Source: Sordariomycetes sp. S80-01Y (Eukaryota; Ascomycota; Sordariomycetes). From it: 64,000 nucleotides of DNA. The notes beneath the pieces were generated by a model, which was given only the letters and a program-made list of their open reading frames with translations, was not told the origin of the DNA and ran no database searches. The DNA lies in the NCBI GenBank assembly GCA_037042185.1, contig JAXQJY010000028.1:1736001-1800000 (forward strand), in the 5' to 3' direction. Of this stretch, positions 29,768 through 40,765 are shown piece by piece; positions within the stretch are counted from its first letter, which is position 1; each line of letters starts with the position of its first letter. Position numbers and translations under genes: made by a program.

Positions 29768-32700
29768 GGGGATGATACCATGCTACTAGCAAGTGTGGCT
29801 GTGGAAGCACGCAGCTGAGGTGCGTGCAGAGCCGTCAGGCGTATGTGCTGGGTTCCCATGGCAGACAAAGCATACACCTACAAGGCACAATGGCAATTCT
29901 CAATAGGTTGCCTAGTATACTATATGAATGGAAACAGAGGGTCATGTTAAATATCGATTACCTTGAACGATGATGTTGAGGGGACTGCGCGAGGTTGGGA
30001 TCTCCTGTGCTCAGTGTCCCCTTTTCGTACTAAGGTTGACAGGGCTGAGCCCCGGCTGCTAACAGATATCGAAGATATGGCCATTCTGAAGTGTATTCAT
30101 GTAATGATATCATAGCTCTATACCTCTACTCGAGACATTTGCTGCGTAGAGGTTCGATTCCTTCTAGGGAACCGCAAGCTCAAAAACCGTACCCATGGCA
30201 GGAGAATTGACGGCCCATCCAGTCCGACACAAGGAAAGGAGATGGAAAAGGAGATGTGACCTTTCCAAAGTAAAACGTGGAAGAAACGCTGGTAAAGTAT
30301 ATCCCATCGCTTTGGCTTGGACGCCTACTTGGCTTGACGGCGGAAGTCGCCTGAGCCTGATGCCAATGTCACGTTAGATGGTAGCAGAGGTAAGATTTGG
30401 GCTGACGCAGAGCAGGAGTGTAGTAAAGAGACTTGAAACTTAGCGTGTATGCCTGCACCAAGCTAGTTCGACTCAGGTATACTCACTGGCAAAAACAGGA
30501 ATCTAAACGCCGCGTATCAGTTGTCAATGAGTTGCGCCTGCGCTGATGAGACCTGTTATCGCCTCGTAGTCATAGTTGGATTCGAAAGCTGGTGCTCCAG
30601 AGCCCACACTTGGACAACCTTAGCATCGTCTGACACTTCGATCTCTGTGTATCCTGGCACGTAACGGCGCCGGAACCCCTCTATCCTAGGCTGTTCACGC
30701 AGTGAACTTGTTTACCTTCGACGATCCTCAAAGGAAACCGTTCGCAAAGCTTGCACAGAATACAGAGACTTACCTCCTTCGACATACAGTATACGACGTG
30801 GATATGCTGTAGACTCAGTCAAGGTAGGAATCGTGAGGGAGCCGCCCCGAGCCAAGCAGGGTCCTCCTCTGAGTTTAGACGATGGTAAACCAGCGAAACA
30901 GATACCCCGTTGCGGGGAGCCAATGAGCTGACATCCGTGCTGAGCGACGTATGGTTCGGTTTTGTGATGAAGGCAAAGCTTTGCTAGCGCCGCGCTATCT
31001 TTGCCCGGCCTCCCCTGTATTATCAACACGCAGTGTAACAACGAAAAAGGGGGGCATGATTGGATTTTCACCGAGGACACCGAGAACCAAGCTCTGCAAA
31101 CCCAAGCCACGATAAAGCTCTCAGAAACCAATACCATCATTGCCCGTCCCCTCAACTCTCCTAAAACCTGCCGTCAAAAGTCAAAGGCAAACCCGCGGCA
31201 GCGCGACGCCTCCCGCACACCGAGCCCGGCCCTTCGTCTGCTCTCAGGCCCATTGGCTCGATACCCGCAGGTTGGACATGGTTCTGGGAATCGACGGGCA
31301 AGACAGGCTGGTGTACCTGGGGCAGCTCGTCGGCTGCAAAGGCTCCCGAGTCGCAAAGCGGGTTGGAGGTAAAGAAAGGTGCGCGTGCGGGGAAGCAAGA
31401 TGTTCGCCACCGGAGAAACTCACTGCTGTCAGGGCATGGCAAATCTTCTATTGGGTATGACGGGAGGGTTTAGTAGATCTGGGATATGTGGGCGTGTTGA
31501 TCAGGGTCTTTTGAGCCAAGGCACTGTGTGGTACAGTGTCGGAGCCGAGACGAGACATATGTAGGTAAGAGGCACGTGTGCACGTCTCCAGTCAACCATC
31601 GTCAAAGGGGTCTTCCGAGCTTGTGGCAAGAAGAGAACATGATGCACATTGCATAACCCCTGCCGGATGGACAATCTTGGTCGTTGAGCGTCGACTCACG
31701 CTTGTGAGCAGACCAATCTTGTCCGTCAGCGTCAGGAGGGACCATCCTGGCTCGTTGGCGACGCGTCCAGCTATGTCATCGTGCCTATCCTAACCTCACA
31801 GCAGAAAACACTGGAGACTCGGAATCTTCAGAGATGACCCCTGCCCGTTGCAGTCGCACCCACACAATCAACAGGGCCGGCCTCGACCTCGAGCTCTGAC
31901 GCTGTCGAGCTTCACGGTGGTGTGGTGCGACATCGCTGATTCGGAAGGCCTGAGATGGTGTTCCAGAGAGCACTGACGTCGTTGCCTCGTGCTCGGAAGA
32001 TGACTTCATCCCAAGGGTTGCCTGTTGCTCAAGCCAAGCCAGGACCCATGAGGCTCAAAATTTAGGAGGCGGGCCGATGGTGTCAGTGGCAAGCAAAGAC
32101 AAGCTCGAGCTCGAGCGCAGCCGACGCCATCTGATGCAGGTGAAACCAAACCGTGACGCAGGGTCCAACATATGTCATATGCTGCCACGACCGTCGCCTC
32201 TGCCTCGTGCAGCCAGCCTGGCGTAACAGACGTCCAGGCACCTCGTCGTCGATGAAGGCTCGATTGCCTCGAGGCGGGAGCAGTGAAATCAGCTCGACGG
32301 TGACGAAAGTAGTCGATCGATAGCCCAACCTCCAGAAAGAATGATGTCGGCAGTGGAACCCTGTGTGACGGCAGCGGCGAAAAGTCGAAGGGTTGACCGG
32401 GGAGCGACTGTTACGGTGGCTGCATCCGGGCGCCTCCGTTTCCGCTGCTGACATCATGCGTGGCGGGTTTTCCACAGAATTCTGTCAATCATGACTTCAC
32501 CCTCCACGGCGAGCAGCAGAGAGCTGATGTGGGAGTAGGGGCAATTAACTGTTTGATTGGGGCATGTTAGCACTGATCTTTCGACATTGTCTGCTTACTG
32601 GATGTGCGTTTCCGTTTTTCTGGGCTGTCGTCTTGGTTCTTGCTCGCGGCGTTTACTCGACGGCCGGACGACGGTGGTTTGGGGCGACGTCATCGCCCGT

Positions 32701-34346
32701 CGCCGTGTGCTCCGTTTCGGATGGCCACAGCCCAAACATGACTGGCCGTTTTCAGTGGATGGCGGACCAGTAGCCTCGTTCGAGTCCAGGACGTCCGCAA
32801 AAGATAAACAGAAAAAAGGAGGGGCATCACAGATACCCTCACGAGGTTGGAAAACAGAATCAGGAGCGATGCGCAGTGCGCCTTTTATTCGAGGTGATCT
32901 CCGGACTCCTCGGGGACGGCTGAGGGAGGGGAAAGTTGGCATAATCCAAGAAATAGGATGGGATTCCCGCGCCCAGGATGGCCATGTGAGCACCTGAGCA
33001 TGGGATTCTGCGACGGCGGCGAGATGGGCAAATTAGGGGCGGGTCCGCTGTGTGTCTACGGGGCGCAGGCGCGCAGGCATGACCAGAGGGCTCTGCCGCG
33101 TCAATTAGCGGCTTCTTCGGTCGCGTACGTCAGCAAGGACATAAAAAAAAGGTTCCGCACGTCAAGAGCACATGGATTGCGATGTAAATACGAAACAAAC
33201 GATGGTGGGAGGTGCTGCCGCATCACGGACGGCCTCGATGTTGCCTGTTGGAGTAATTACCTTTGATTTGGGTGAGCCATTTGGGTTGCGCGGTGAGCAG
33301 TTACGGGACGGCGAGGAGGCACCAGCACAGAAGCACCCAAGCACCCGACCCTTGGAACCCAAGCAACCCAGCGCTTGGCTCGCGTGCGGTGCAGGGGGGG
33401 TTCCAGACCGCTTGCCGCTCGTCCAATGACATCATGCAGGTCGGCCGTGACTTTCGTAGATCGTCCCCGTTTTGTCGCCCAAACGGTATGACGCCCCATG
33501 ACTGGCCAAACGGAGGCACATGTCGTGCGTCACCGAGCGACCATCGCGCGACGGTTGTGATGAGCAGGCCAAGCAGCCCGGTTTCCTGCCGCGCCGTCCA
33601 CGTCCAACCGTCTAGGCAGGCTGGCGAACGGAGCTGAGGCCAAAAGAGGAGGGCTGCGATGACTTCAACGCCGAGAAGTGTGAACGGTGAGGACGGCAGG
33701 GTGCGCAGATCACCTCCGTCACATCTCCAGTTTTCGCGCATCATTCTGTCTCGACGTGGTGGACAGGGGGCACCACCTGTGGACGGTGGACAGAACAGTG
33801 GACAGTGCACGGAAAACTTGCATCATACTCGGCGCCCTGTGTGTCTGCCTCGCAGCAGCGCAGACGGAACGGTGGCGAGGACCCTGAATTTCGAAAAGCG
33901 GAGCCGTGTGGCACCCCCCCAGCCGCTAGCCTACGCCTATCCCTGCGCCGGTTACGCCATTCAATGCCGTCCGCGACGGGCGTCACGGCTGATCTTGTCT
34001 GCTTCCTGCGCGGTGGTAAGCAGGAGCCCTGCGGAGGCTGCTTCGGTCATTGTGGACTCTGTGTGTGTGCTGCCATGTCGGGGAGCTGAGGGTGGCCCAC
34101 CCCCCTTTGCTCCCCGCTCGAGATCCGTTATAAAGACCCTGATTCTCTCCCCCTTCTCAGCCTTCCCGATCCATTATCATTCTAAGCCTCGCATTCCAAA
34201 CTAGACTACTACCACCACCACCCACCACAAGAACTACTTCTCAGTTCCGTGCCGAGCTTCCAACTTCACACATACCAGACACAACCGTCGGAAAACCCAA
34301 AAGTTCAATCTCTTCCCCAAACCAACAAACCAGTCCCACAGTCACA
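29768..34346. other. Large gene-poor interval
   Basis: These 4.6 kb hold no gene I can support. Frames are at most about 180 codons, overlap on both strands, and show no domain or plausible splice pattern. A tRNA B-box-like sequence GGTTCGATTCC sits at 30151-30161 but lacks a matching acceptor stem. The final part is the promoter of the small gene at 34347, with TATAAAG at 34129-34135. The rest could be a long regulatory region or untranslated transcript. Confidence 0.5.
34129..34135 (+). promoter_or_regulatory. TATA box candidate for the small protein gene
   Basis: TATAAAG lies 212 bp before the ATG at 34347. It is followed by a CT-rich stretch (ATTCTCTCCCCCTTCTCAG) and a CA-rich leader, the usual layout of an inducible or strongly expressed fungal gene. 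The transcription start would be expected at about 34160-34200. Confidence 0.5.
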
Positions 34347-34571
34347 ATGCCCGGCGCCGACTACTCCATGTCTATCCCATCCTCTCCCCCCGCGCCTAGC
34401 GACATCACCTCTTACTCGCGCTTCATGCACGACCACACCAAGCGCCAGATGGAAGCTCAGGGCGCCTTCTCCCCCGAGCGCACCTCGGCCTCGTCAGCAA
34501 GCGGTCGCGGCCGCCAGAGCACCGCCAGCGGTCGCAGCTCAATGACAAATGGTACAAGCCCCGACGCCTAA
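34347..34571 (+). CDS. Small uncharacterised Ser-rich protein
   Basis: One exon of 74 codons follows a TATA box and a typical CA-rich leader (ACAGTCACAATGCC context). The protein starts MPGADYSMSIPSSPPAPSDI and has a central helical patch YSRFMHDHTKRQMEAQ. It ends in a Ser/Gly/Arg-rich, probably disordered tail. No signal peptide or membrane segment is visible. I have a vague impression of similar small proteins in other Sordariomycetes, with the helix conserved, but cannot confirm it. The good promoter context and clean frame argue for a real gene. Function unknown. Confidence 0.6.
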   Translation: MPGADYSMSIPSSPPAPSDITSYSRFMHDHTKRQMEAQGAFSPERTSASSASGRGRQSTASGRSSMTNGTSPDA

Positions 34572-35133
34572 ATGGCCCTTGTTCCGTTGGACAACTCCCT
34601 ACCGGAATGTCTTGGATCCTCGGTTAACACCATTCGCCATCCCAGTTCGGACGAGGCTTTTCGGTCTTCCCATGTCGAAGAGAGGCAGCCAGTCGGCCAG
34701 GCGATGGTGGACCAGAAAGGACTCTGAGACGGTGCCTCGGGTGCCTGAGTACTTTTGATTGCGATTTATTCTTGTAAAGCGAACATGCATGGCGTTTCGG
34801 ATTGTATTGGGTTGGGTGGTATACGGGTTCCCTTATGAAGGCTGAATTCTCAGTCACGCATCTACGAGGCGCAGAATTTATGAATTCAATTTGCTGCTAC
34901 GGCAGTCATCTCATCTCGAACTACATGATTCGCCATTTGAACATTTACGTGACCTATTTGTGACTCCTTACTCCGTGACTTATTTGTTTGTTTTGTTTCT
35001 AGTGACAAATACAACTTATAACGATTTCATTATTCCGACACGTCGCACAAAGCGTACACCATGAGATTTCAAAGCAAGCTCATTACACTCAACGCCTTCG
35101 CAATGCTACGTCACTGCACCTGGAAATACCACA
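34572..35133. other. Convergent intergenic region
   Basis: These 562 bp lie between the small gene and the end of YJU2. The region around 34930-35060 is AT-rich (TATTTGTTTGTTTTGTTTC and similar), consistent with two 3' UTRs. No gene is supported. Confidence 0.55.
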
Positions 35134-36006
35134 TCACACCTTCTTCTTGATTCCCAACAGCGCCGCATGGTCCTTTTTCTTCTTCACCACCCTCTTAAAG
35201 CTCGGCGCGGGTTTCTCCACATCAACTGCCGACTTCACGTCCGACGGGACGGGCGGCGGCGGCATCAACGCCTCATCCGATCCTGGTGCCGGTCCTGGCC
35301 TTGAGCTGCTGCTCTCCTCTCCGTCCTTTGCGGGACCCCCCATCTGTGCTTTCGCAGCCGCAAATGCCGCCTTCGCAGCAGCCTCGTCCGCCGCGTCCTG
35401 CGCTGCCCTCTCCTCGTCCTCGCTTCTCGTGACCGTGTCCGCGTAGTCCATCCCCTCCTTCTCCGACCTGTGGATCCTTGCATTGCGCTGCCTGATCTCA
35501 TCGAGCGCGTCCGCAGCCGCCATCTCCCGCTTCGCATCCTCGTTCTTGGCTTCCAGCTCCGCCATCGCATTCTTCTCCTCCTCGCCCTCAGCCTCGGCCT
35601 CCTCCCTCTCAAGCCGGTCCAGGCGCGCCTCGACGCTCTCCTCCTCGGCCGCCCTGTTCCTCCACGGCTCCATGTTCCTCACCGCGCCGGCGACCATGGC
35701 GTAGTCGTTGTTCTTGGGATCGGTACGGAAGGTGATCTCGCCCGAACATCGCGTGCAGCGGATGTGGAAACGAAAGATCTGGATGTTGAGGTACTTCTCG
35801 TCCGGCGGCGTCTCCTTCCGGCTGTTGAACTTGCGGCCCTTGTAGATAAATTCGCCGCAGGATGTGCAGCGCATGCTGAAGGGCGCCATGAGGCGAACTG
35901 TCTGGACCTTGGGGCCGGATTGCTTGGGCCCGCGTCGGCGGCCTTCGATCTGACGGTAGTCGAAATCCGGGGGGTAGTACTTCTGGAGGACTTTGCGTTC
36001 GGACAT
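35134..36006 (-). CDS. YJU2: Splicing factor YJU2 (CWC16/Cwf16 family)
   Basis: One exon encodes 290 residues. The start is fixed by the conserved N-terminus [16 protein letters not shown]. Two CxxC pairs ([21 protein letters not shown] and [15 protein letters not shown]) form the zinc-binding core, and [17 protein letters not shown] follows. A long charged coiled-coil region from about 125 and a Pro/Ser-rich tail ending [16 protein letters not shown] complete it. Yju2 joins the activated spliceosome with the Prp19 complex and promotes the first step of splicing by stabilising the branch helix. It shares a 360-bp divergent promoter with KIN17. Confidence 0.95.
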   Translation of the reverse strand: MSERKVLQKYYPPDFDYRQIEGRRRGPKQSGPKVQTVRLMAPFSMRCTSCGEFIYKGRKFNSRKETPPDEKYLNIQIFRFHIRCTRCSGEITFRTDPKNNDYAMVAGAVRNMEPWRNRAAEEESVEARLDRLEREEAEAEGEEEKNAMAELEAKNEDAKREMAAADALDEIRQRNARIHRSEKEGMDYADTVTRSEDEERAAQDAADEAAAKAAFAAAKAQMGGPAKDGEESSSSRPGPAPGSDEALMPPPPVPSDVKSAVDVEKPAPSFKRVVKKKKDHAALLGIKKKV

Positions 36007-36366
36007 GGTGGCGGTTTGGCGTATGAACCTCTAGCAAGCGCAAATCAGGTGTTTGAATGTGTCGGGGAGTGTAGGATTTGCAGGTGCGACAAGTAAGAGA
36101 TTCAGTTAAGGTGTCGAGAGTATGTCGTCGCTGCTGGAAAATCGTCGGCGCAGAGGTTCGGAGCCTAGAAAGTGACATCGCCCCGATAAGGTGCGATAAG
36201 CCCCCGCCATATGCAAGGCTGGTCCGCGACCGCAAGATCTACTACCGTAACCTCGAAGCGTCCCGCAACGCCACACCACCGACTTTCCCATCGTCCAAAC
36301 CCCAGCAACTCAGCACCGTCTCTTCCTTGCGTCCTCGAAACCCGCGCCCCCCGAAAAACCGCCACG
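36007..36366. promoter_or_regulatory. Divergent promoter, YJU2 / KIN17
   Basis: Only 360 bp separate the two ATGs, so the two nuclear RNA/DNA-binding factor genes must share regulatory DNA. A GATAAG motif occurs at 36184-36189, and a related GATAAG at 36194-36199. These are hexamers that GATA factors can bind, but they may be chance. Confidence 0.5.
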
Positions 36367-37347
36367 ATGCCCAAAGCCGAGGTCGGCTCGACAAAATATG
36401 TCGCCAACAAGATGAAGTCCAAGGGCCTCCAGCGCCTGCGCTGGTACTGCCAGGTCTGCGAGAAGCAGTGCCGCGACGCCAACGGCTTCAAGATGCACAC
36501 GCAGTCCGAATCGCACGTCCGGCAGATGCTTGTCGTGGGCGAGGACCCACGCAAGTTCATCAACGACTTCAGCAACCAGTTCCAGCGCGACTTCGTGCAG
36601 CTGCTGAAGACGGGACACGGCGAGAAGCAGGTCCACATCAACCGATTCTACCAGGAGTACATTGCGAACAAGGAGCACGTCCACATGAACGCAACAAAGT
36701 GGCCGAGCTTGACAGAGTTTGCGAAGCATCTCGGACGGAACGGCATCTGTCGGGTCGAGGAGAACGAGAAGGGCGTGCACATTGCGTGGATTGATGACAG
36801 CCCTGAAGCCCTGAGACGGAGAGACGCTCTGAAGAGGAAGGAGGCACAGGATCAAGGCAACGAGGAGATTGAGCAGAGGATGATCAAGGAACAGATCAAG
36901 AGGGCACAGAAGAATACACGCGAGCAGGAAGAGATTGACGACAAGGAGAAAGAACTGAAGAGACAAGAGGGGGAGAAGATCTCGTTGTCTTTCGGTGCGA
37001 AGCTAGCCAAGACCGAGGAAACACCAAAGCCGGAAGAGCCCAAAGACTCGACACCAGAGCAAGCAACCAAGGCAGAAGACGACGGGCCCAGCGAAGAGCC
37101 TGCGCCCGCCAAGCCTAGCTTTGGCGGCGTGTCCATGAAACTAGGCGGCAAGCCCCAGACCAAGAACGTCTTCGCCCAGGCCAAGAAGAACGCTTTGTCA
37201 GGAGGCGCGAAGAAACCCGGCAAGATTGAGCAGCCGAAGAAGATGAGCGAAGCGGAGCGCATCATGAAGGAGGAGATGGAGAGGAAACGGTCGAGAGAGT
37301 CGGCGGGCTTCAGCTTCCCCGGCGCAAAGAAGCAGAGGAATTCCTGA
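36367..37347 (+). CDS. KIN17: DNA/RNA-binding protein KIN17
   Basis: One exon encodes 326 residues from ATG 36367 (MPKAEVGSTKYVANKMKSKG). A C2H2 zinc finger WYCQVCEKQCRDANGFKMH is followed by HVRQMLVVGEDPRKFINDFS and the winged-helix-like KIN17 core with HINRFYQEYIANKEHVHMNA and KHLGRNGICRVEEN. A charged coiled coil and a disordered tail follow, the tail containing a GGVSMKLGGKP segment. The protein ends in a basic FPGAKKQRNS. Human KIN17 (393 residues) continues with tandem SH3-like domains that are absent here, as I believe is usual in fungi. The family binds curved DNA and RNA and associates with spliceosomes and DNA repair. Confidence 0.94.
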   Translation: MPKAEVGSTKYVANKMKSKGLQRLRWYCQVCEKQCRDANGFKMHTQSESHVRQMLVVGEDPRKFINDFSNQFQRDFVQLLKTGHGEKQVHINRFYQEYIANKEHVHMNATKWPSLTEFAKHLGRNGICRVEENEKGVHIAWIDDSPEALRRRDALKRKEAQDQGNEEIEQRMIKEQIKRAQKNTREQEEIDDKEKELKRQEGEKISLSFGAKLAKTEETPKPEEPKDSTPEQATKAEDDGPSEEPAPAKPSFGGVSMKLGGKPQTKNVFAQAKKNALSGGAKKPGKIEQPKKMSEAERIMKEEMERKRSRESAGFSFPGAKKQRNS

Positions 37348-37529
37348 GGTGGCTTCTAGGTTTAATTTTTTTTCTTTTTCCTTTCTTTTAAGCATGGCGT
37401 TCACGGATGTGGGATTGGCAAGGGAAGCAGAATGTTTGCAATAGATACCAGCCCATGAAATAAATCGGCATGTTGACACAATTTCCGGTCCCCCCAACGC
37501 CCTTCGCCGTCCGCGAGCAACCTTCAATC

Positions 37530-38065
37530 TCAAATTCCCTGATCAACCTCGGCCTCGCTGCCGTCCCTCCTGCTCTTCGTTAGTCATCTGTATCCAGGCG
37601 CTCGCTGCTCTTCAACCGGCCGCAGCTGGAACGACGGGGGTACTTACGGCACGTAGGGGATGTTCTCCTCCTCGAGCATTGTCTTCACGTCGTTGGGCAG
37701 CTCGCCATCCACCTTAATGGCGTACATGCCCGGATGGCACTTGTCCAGCCGCTGCCACTTGGCCACCCAGCTGCGCTCCGGGTCGGACAGCGTGATGACG
37801 CCCTCGAACACGTTGGAGGTGCACGAGTCGATGGCGTCGGGCGAGCCCGCGAGGTGGAGGAAGCCCTCGCAGTTGGGGCAGCCCTGGTCGCGGAAGCGCT
37901 GTCCGTCGTCAGCATAGCACAGCAGCTTTGAGAGCCTTGCCTCCGGTTTAGGGGAGTCGCAGCGCTTGGGAGGGAGGCCTTTACCTGTGTGGTTTGAACG
38001 ATGGAGCACACCATGCAGGCGCGCAGGTATCGCATCTGCCCTGGGGGGACGAATGCTGATGCCAT
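37530..38065 (-). CDS. SPT4: Transcription elongation factor SPT4
   Basis: There are three exons on the minus strand, 37985-38065, 37648-37898 and 37530-37569, giving 123 residues. The protein has the two zinc CxxC pairs: ACMVC in exon 1 ([14 protein letters not shown]) and GCPNCEGF just after the first intron. [22 protein letters not shown] and [13 protein letters not shown] follow. The last exon is 40 nt and gives a short acidic tail ([12 protein letters not shown]). That acceptor choice is the least certain part, because another AG would give a different tail. Spt4 pairs with the Spt5 NGN domain (DSIF) to support elongation by RNA polymerases I and II. It diverges from POP8, with 284 bp between the starts. 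Confidence 0.92.
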
Positions 38066-38349
38066 GGCTGAGTATCCGGATCGCGGTGCTTCTGAGGTAA
38101 GGGATAAGGATCTCGCGTAATGTAATTTTTTTGCGGTGTACGAAAGGGCGTGAATGCGAGATGAGTCGTCCTTTGTTCGAGTCTTGAGTTTGGGTTTGGC
38201 GCTGTGTTGAGTGAGGCTATGCACCTAAGCGAGGCTAGCTACAGGTAAACTAAGGACCACCCAAAACGACCCTCCTCGTAGACTTTCTTCATCCGCTTCA
38301 AGACTCAATCATCGGCGTTACTTCTTCTATTCCAGGCCTTCCCGGGTTC

Positions 38350-38787
38350 ATGATGGCACAATCGTCGAATCGGGAGGGGGAAACCTCAATCTTCAAAGAC
38401 AAATCCCTCCCAAAGGCGCATGACATCCTCACCTGTACCGTCAAAAATCCACCCTTCTCTTACGTCCACCTCCAGCTCAACACTTCAGCGCCGACGCAGC
38501 GTGAGGCACTAGACGATTTGCAAGTCAAGTCTTACTGCACGGGCGCTCTGCGGCAGTTCCTCGGCCTGACGGGGCAGGGGATGTCTATGGACATATTGAA
38601 AGTTCAGGGCGGTGATGCCTGGGTGAGGGTTCCAAGGGACGACCTCGGGAGTTTTGCGGCTGCCATTACGGCCTATCGCGGGACGGTAGAGGATGGGATT
38701 GAGAGGGTACTGAGGGTGAAGCAATGCTCAGACTACCTTGGTGCGATGGTTGGATCCGACGGGCAGGACCGCATTTGGGATTCATGA
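38350..38787 (+). CDS. POP8: RNase P/MRP subunit POP8-like
   Basis: One exon encodes 145 residues. The small alpha/beta Pop8 domain is seen in CTVKNPPFSYVHLQLN, a central SYCTGALRQFLGLTGQGMSMD and DILKVQGGDAWVRVPRDD. A helix with AAAITAYRG and a C-terminal extension follow. Two adjacent ATGs (38350 and 38353) leave a one-residue doubt about the start. Pop8 and Pop5-related proteins belong to RNase P and RNase MRP, which trim the 5' ends of tRNA and cut pre-rRNA. The family is poorly conserved, so this is assigned by pattern rather than strong identity. Confidence 0.8.
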   Translation: MMAQSSNREGETSIFKDKSLPKAHDILTCTVKNPPFSYVHLQLNTSAPTQREALDDLQVKSYCTGALRQFLGLTGQGMSMDILKVQGGDAWVRVPRDDLGSFAAAITAYRGTVEDGIERVLRVKQCSDYLGAMVGSDGQDRIWDS

Positions 38788-39118
38788 TACTTCCGCCCAC
38801 CGGGAATCGCGACCCCGTGGAACACGCGGACCAAGACTCATGACACCAGGGTCAAAGCAGAGCAGAAAAAAAGGGCGCGCGCTGAGGTTGTTTGAAAAAG
38901 CGTGTATATCTACATGAAGGGGGTATCTGCGCACGTATCTCTTGGTAAACACCCTGTATGTTCGTTGGAAGAACCCCCCGTCTCCTTGACGCCTAGCAAT
39001 GCGTTTGCGTTTCCCCGCTTGTATTGGTCCTGTTGTCGCCCCTTCTTTACCTTCTCTCAGATTCTTCCTTGGATGGAGCGAGATCGAACATGCAAAAGGC
39101 TGCGCACAATGGTCTAGT
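38788..39118. other. Convergent intergenic region POP8 / PP5
   Basis: These 331 bp contain two 3' UTRs. Chance frames extend into the phosphatase gene. Nothing else was seen. Confidence 0.55.
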
Positions 39119-40765
39119 TTACATGAGAGACGAGAGAAGCGAGCTCTGGGCGTAGGCCATGGGCTTGATGTCTGGGTGGGGCACCGCGTCGAACTGCTCG
39201 TACTTGAGCTTGTAGTCAGGCCCGATGTTGATGTAAGCACCCCTGTTCTCGGTAGAGTCGCAGTATTTGGGCGCGGAGAAGACTGACAGCCGGTTAGCAA
39301 CGGGGCTGCTAAGTAGAAGGGGGAATGGGACGAACCTGTGATACAGCGCCCGTCGTGTTGCACCTCATATCCGTCCATGCGAACCTCGTGACTGCGAATG
39401 ACGGCCTCCAAGCCGTTCTTCTCACAGAATCGTTTGGTAATGTCTGGACCGAATTGCATACCGACACCACGCTTGCTCGGCCCGCGACCTTGCTCTTCTT
39501 GAGGGTCGGTCCAGAGCATCTCCATCATGAGACCAGCCTGGCCAGGCTGGCGCTGATTGTGCCTGTTGAGCTTGCGAATGTCGTTGAGGGTGACTTTGTC
39601 GTCGGAGAAGAGACCACCGTGGAGGACGAGGTACTTCTTGCCGACCAAAGTTGCCAGCGGTAGCGCTGAGAAGGATTCTGAGAAGAGCTTGAATGTTCTA
39701 TAGTAGCCGGTCAGCCAACGACGTCATAGAAGATAATGCGCAGCAGAACATACCGCTCGTTGTACTTAGCCTTGCACTCGCCCTCGAAGCCATACACCCT
39801 GTTCATGTCATCCGTCTCGTGATTTCCACGGTTCAAAAAGAAGGCGTGCGGCCTCAGCCACTTGTACGCGTACAACAGCAGCGCGATCTCGCATGACCAG
39901 GATCCGCGATCCACGAAGTCGCCGTTGAACAGGTACCAGTGCTTGTCGCTTGGGCTGCCGTTCCGTCGGAAGAGCTCCATCAAATCGAAATACTGACCGT
40001 GCGTGTCACCGCACACAGTCAACTCCACATCCTTGGGAATCTGCATCTCCACCATGGTCGCCTCGTCGTACACAATCTGCTTGACAGCCAGAATGATCTG
40101 GTACACGTACTTGCGCGGCAACTTCTTCCCGTTCTTGAACCTCTCCGTCATGTCGTCAATGAACTCCTGTGTCATCTCCTTGCCCAATTTCACACCGTCG
40201 TAGTCATCCTCCACGGTCATGGAATCCAAGTCCAGACCCTCGGCGGCTGAGGGCTCATCGCCGACTTCGATGGCGGCGAAGAAGTTAAGCTGGCGCACAA
40301 TCTTCTTGCACTCCTCCAACTTGAGCCTAGCATCCTTGTTGTTCGGGTCGAGCTTGACGCATTCTTTGAAATCGTTGATTGCTTCTTTCGGTCGCAGGAT
40401 GGCTGTCCGCGCAAGTCCTCTTCGGAAGTAGGCCTAGAGGCAGAGTGAGCATGCGAGTCAGAGTAATCGGGGCTCAATGAGGGCAGCACACCTTCACCAG
40501 TTTGGGATTCAGTTCGATTGCCTTGGTAGCATCTGCGATGGCATAGCCGTATGCTTCTGTCTTGATGTATGCCTTTGGCAGAGTCAGTCACACGACACCT
40601 GTCGACGCTACTGAGAGTACGAACCTGAGCTCGGTTTGTGAAGAAGAGCGGCTCCGAGTCGTTCAGCTCGATGGCTTTACTGTAGAGCTCGACGGCACCA
40701 GGGTAGTCACCTGCCTGGAAGGCCTTGTTGCCCTCATTCTTGAGGTCGACGGCTGACTGCGCCAT
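39119..40765 (-). CDS. PPT1: Serine/threonine protein phosphatase 5 (PPT1) with TPR domain
   Basis: There are five exons on the minus strand, 40625-40765, 40492-40572, 39754-40433, 39336-39697 and 39119-39282, giving 475 residues, close to the usual PP5 length (about 499 in human). The N-terminal TPR repeats include LKNEGNKAFQAGDYPGAVEL, a second unit AYIKTEAYGYAIADATKAIE and a third AYFRRGLARTAILRPKEAI. The linker leads to the PPP catalytic domain with GDTHGQ, GDFVDRG and GNHET, then IRSHEVRMDGYE and VFSAPKYCDS after the last intron. The tail ends in MAYAQSSLLSSLM. The TPR binds the Hsp90 C-terminus and autoinhibits the phosphatase. Ppt1 dephosphorylates Hsp90 and clients. Confidence 0.95.

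Noticed and set aside
30120-30185. tRNA-like sequence with a B-box match GGTTCGATTCC and a TAGCTCTA A-box-like stretch
   Set aside because: The A-to-B spacing is too short, no 7-bp acceptor stem pairs with the sequence after the T-arm, and no anticodon arm folds. At most it is a relic or a chance match.
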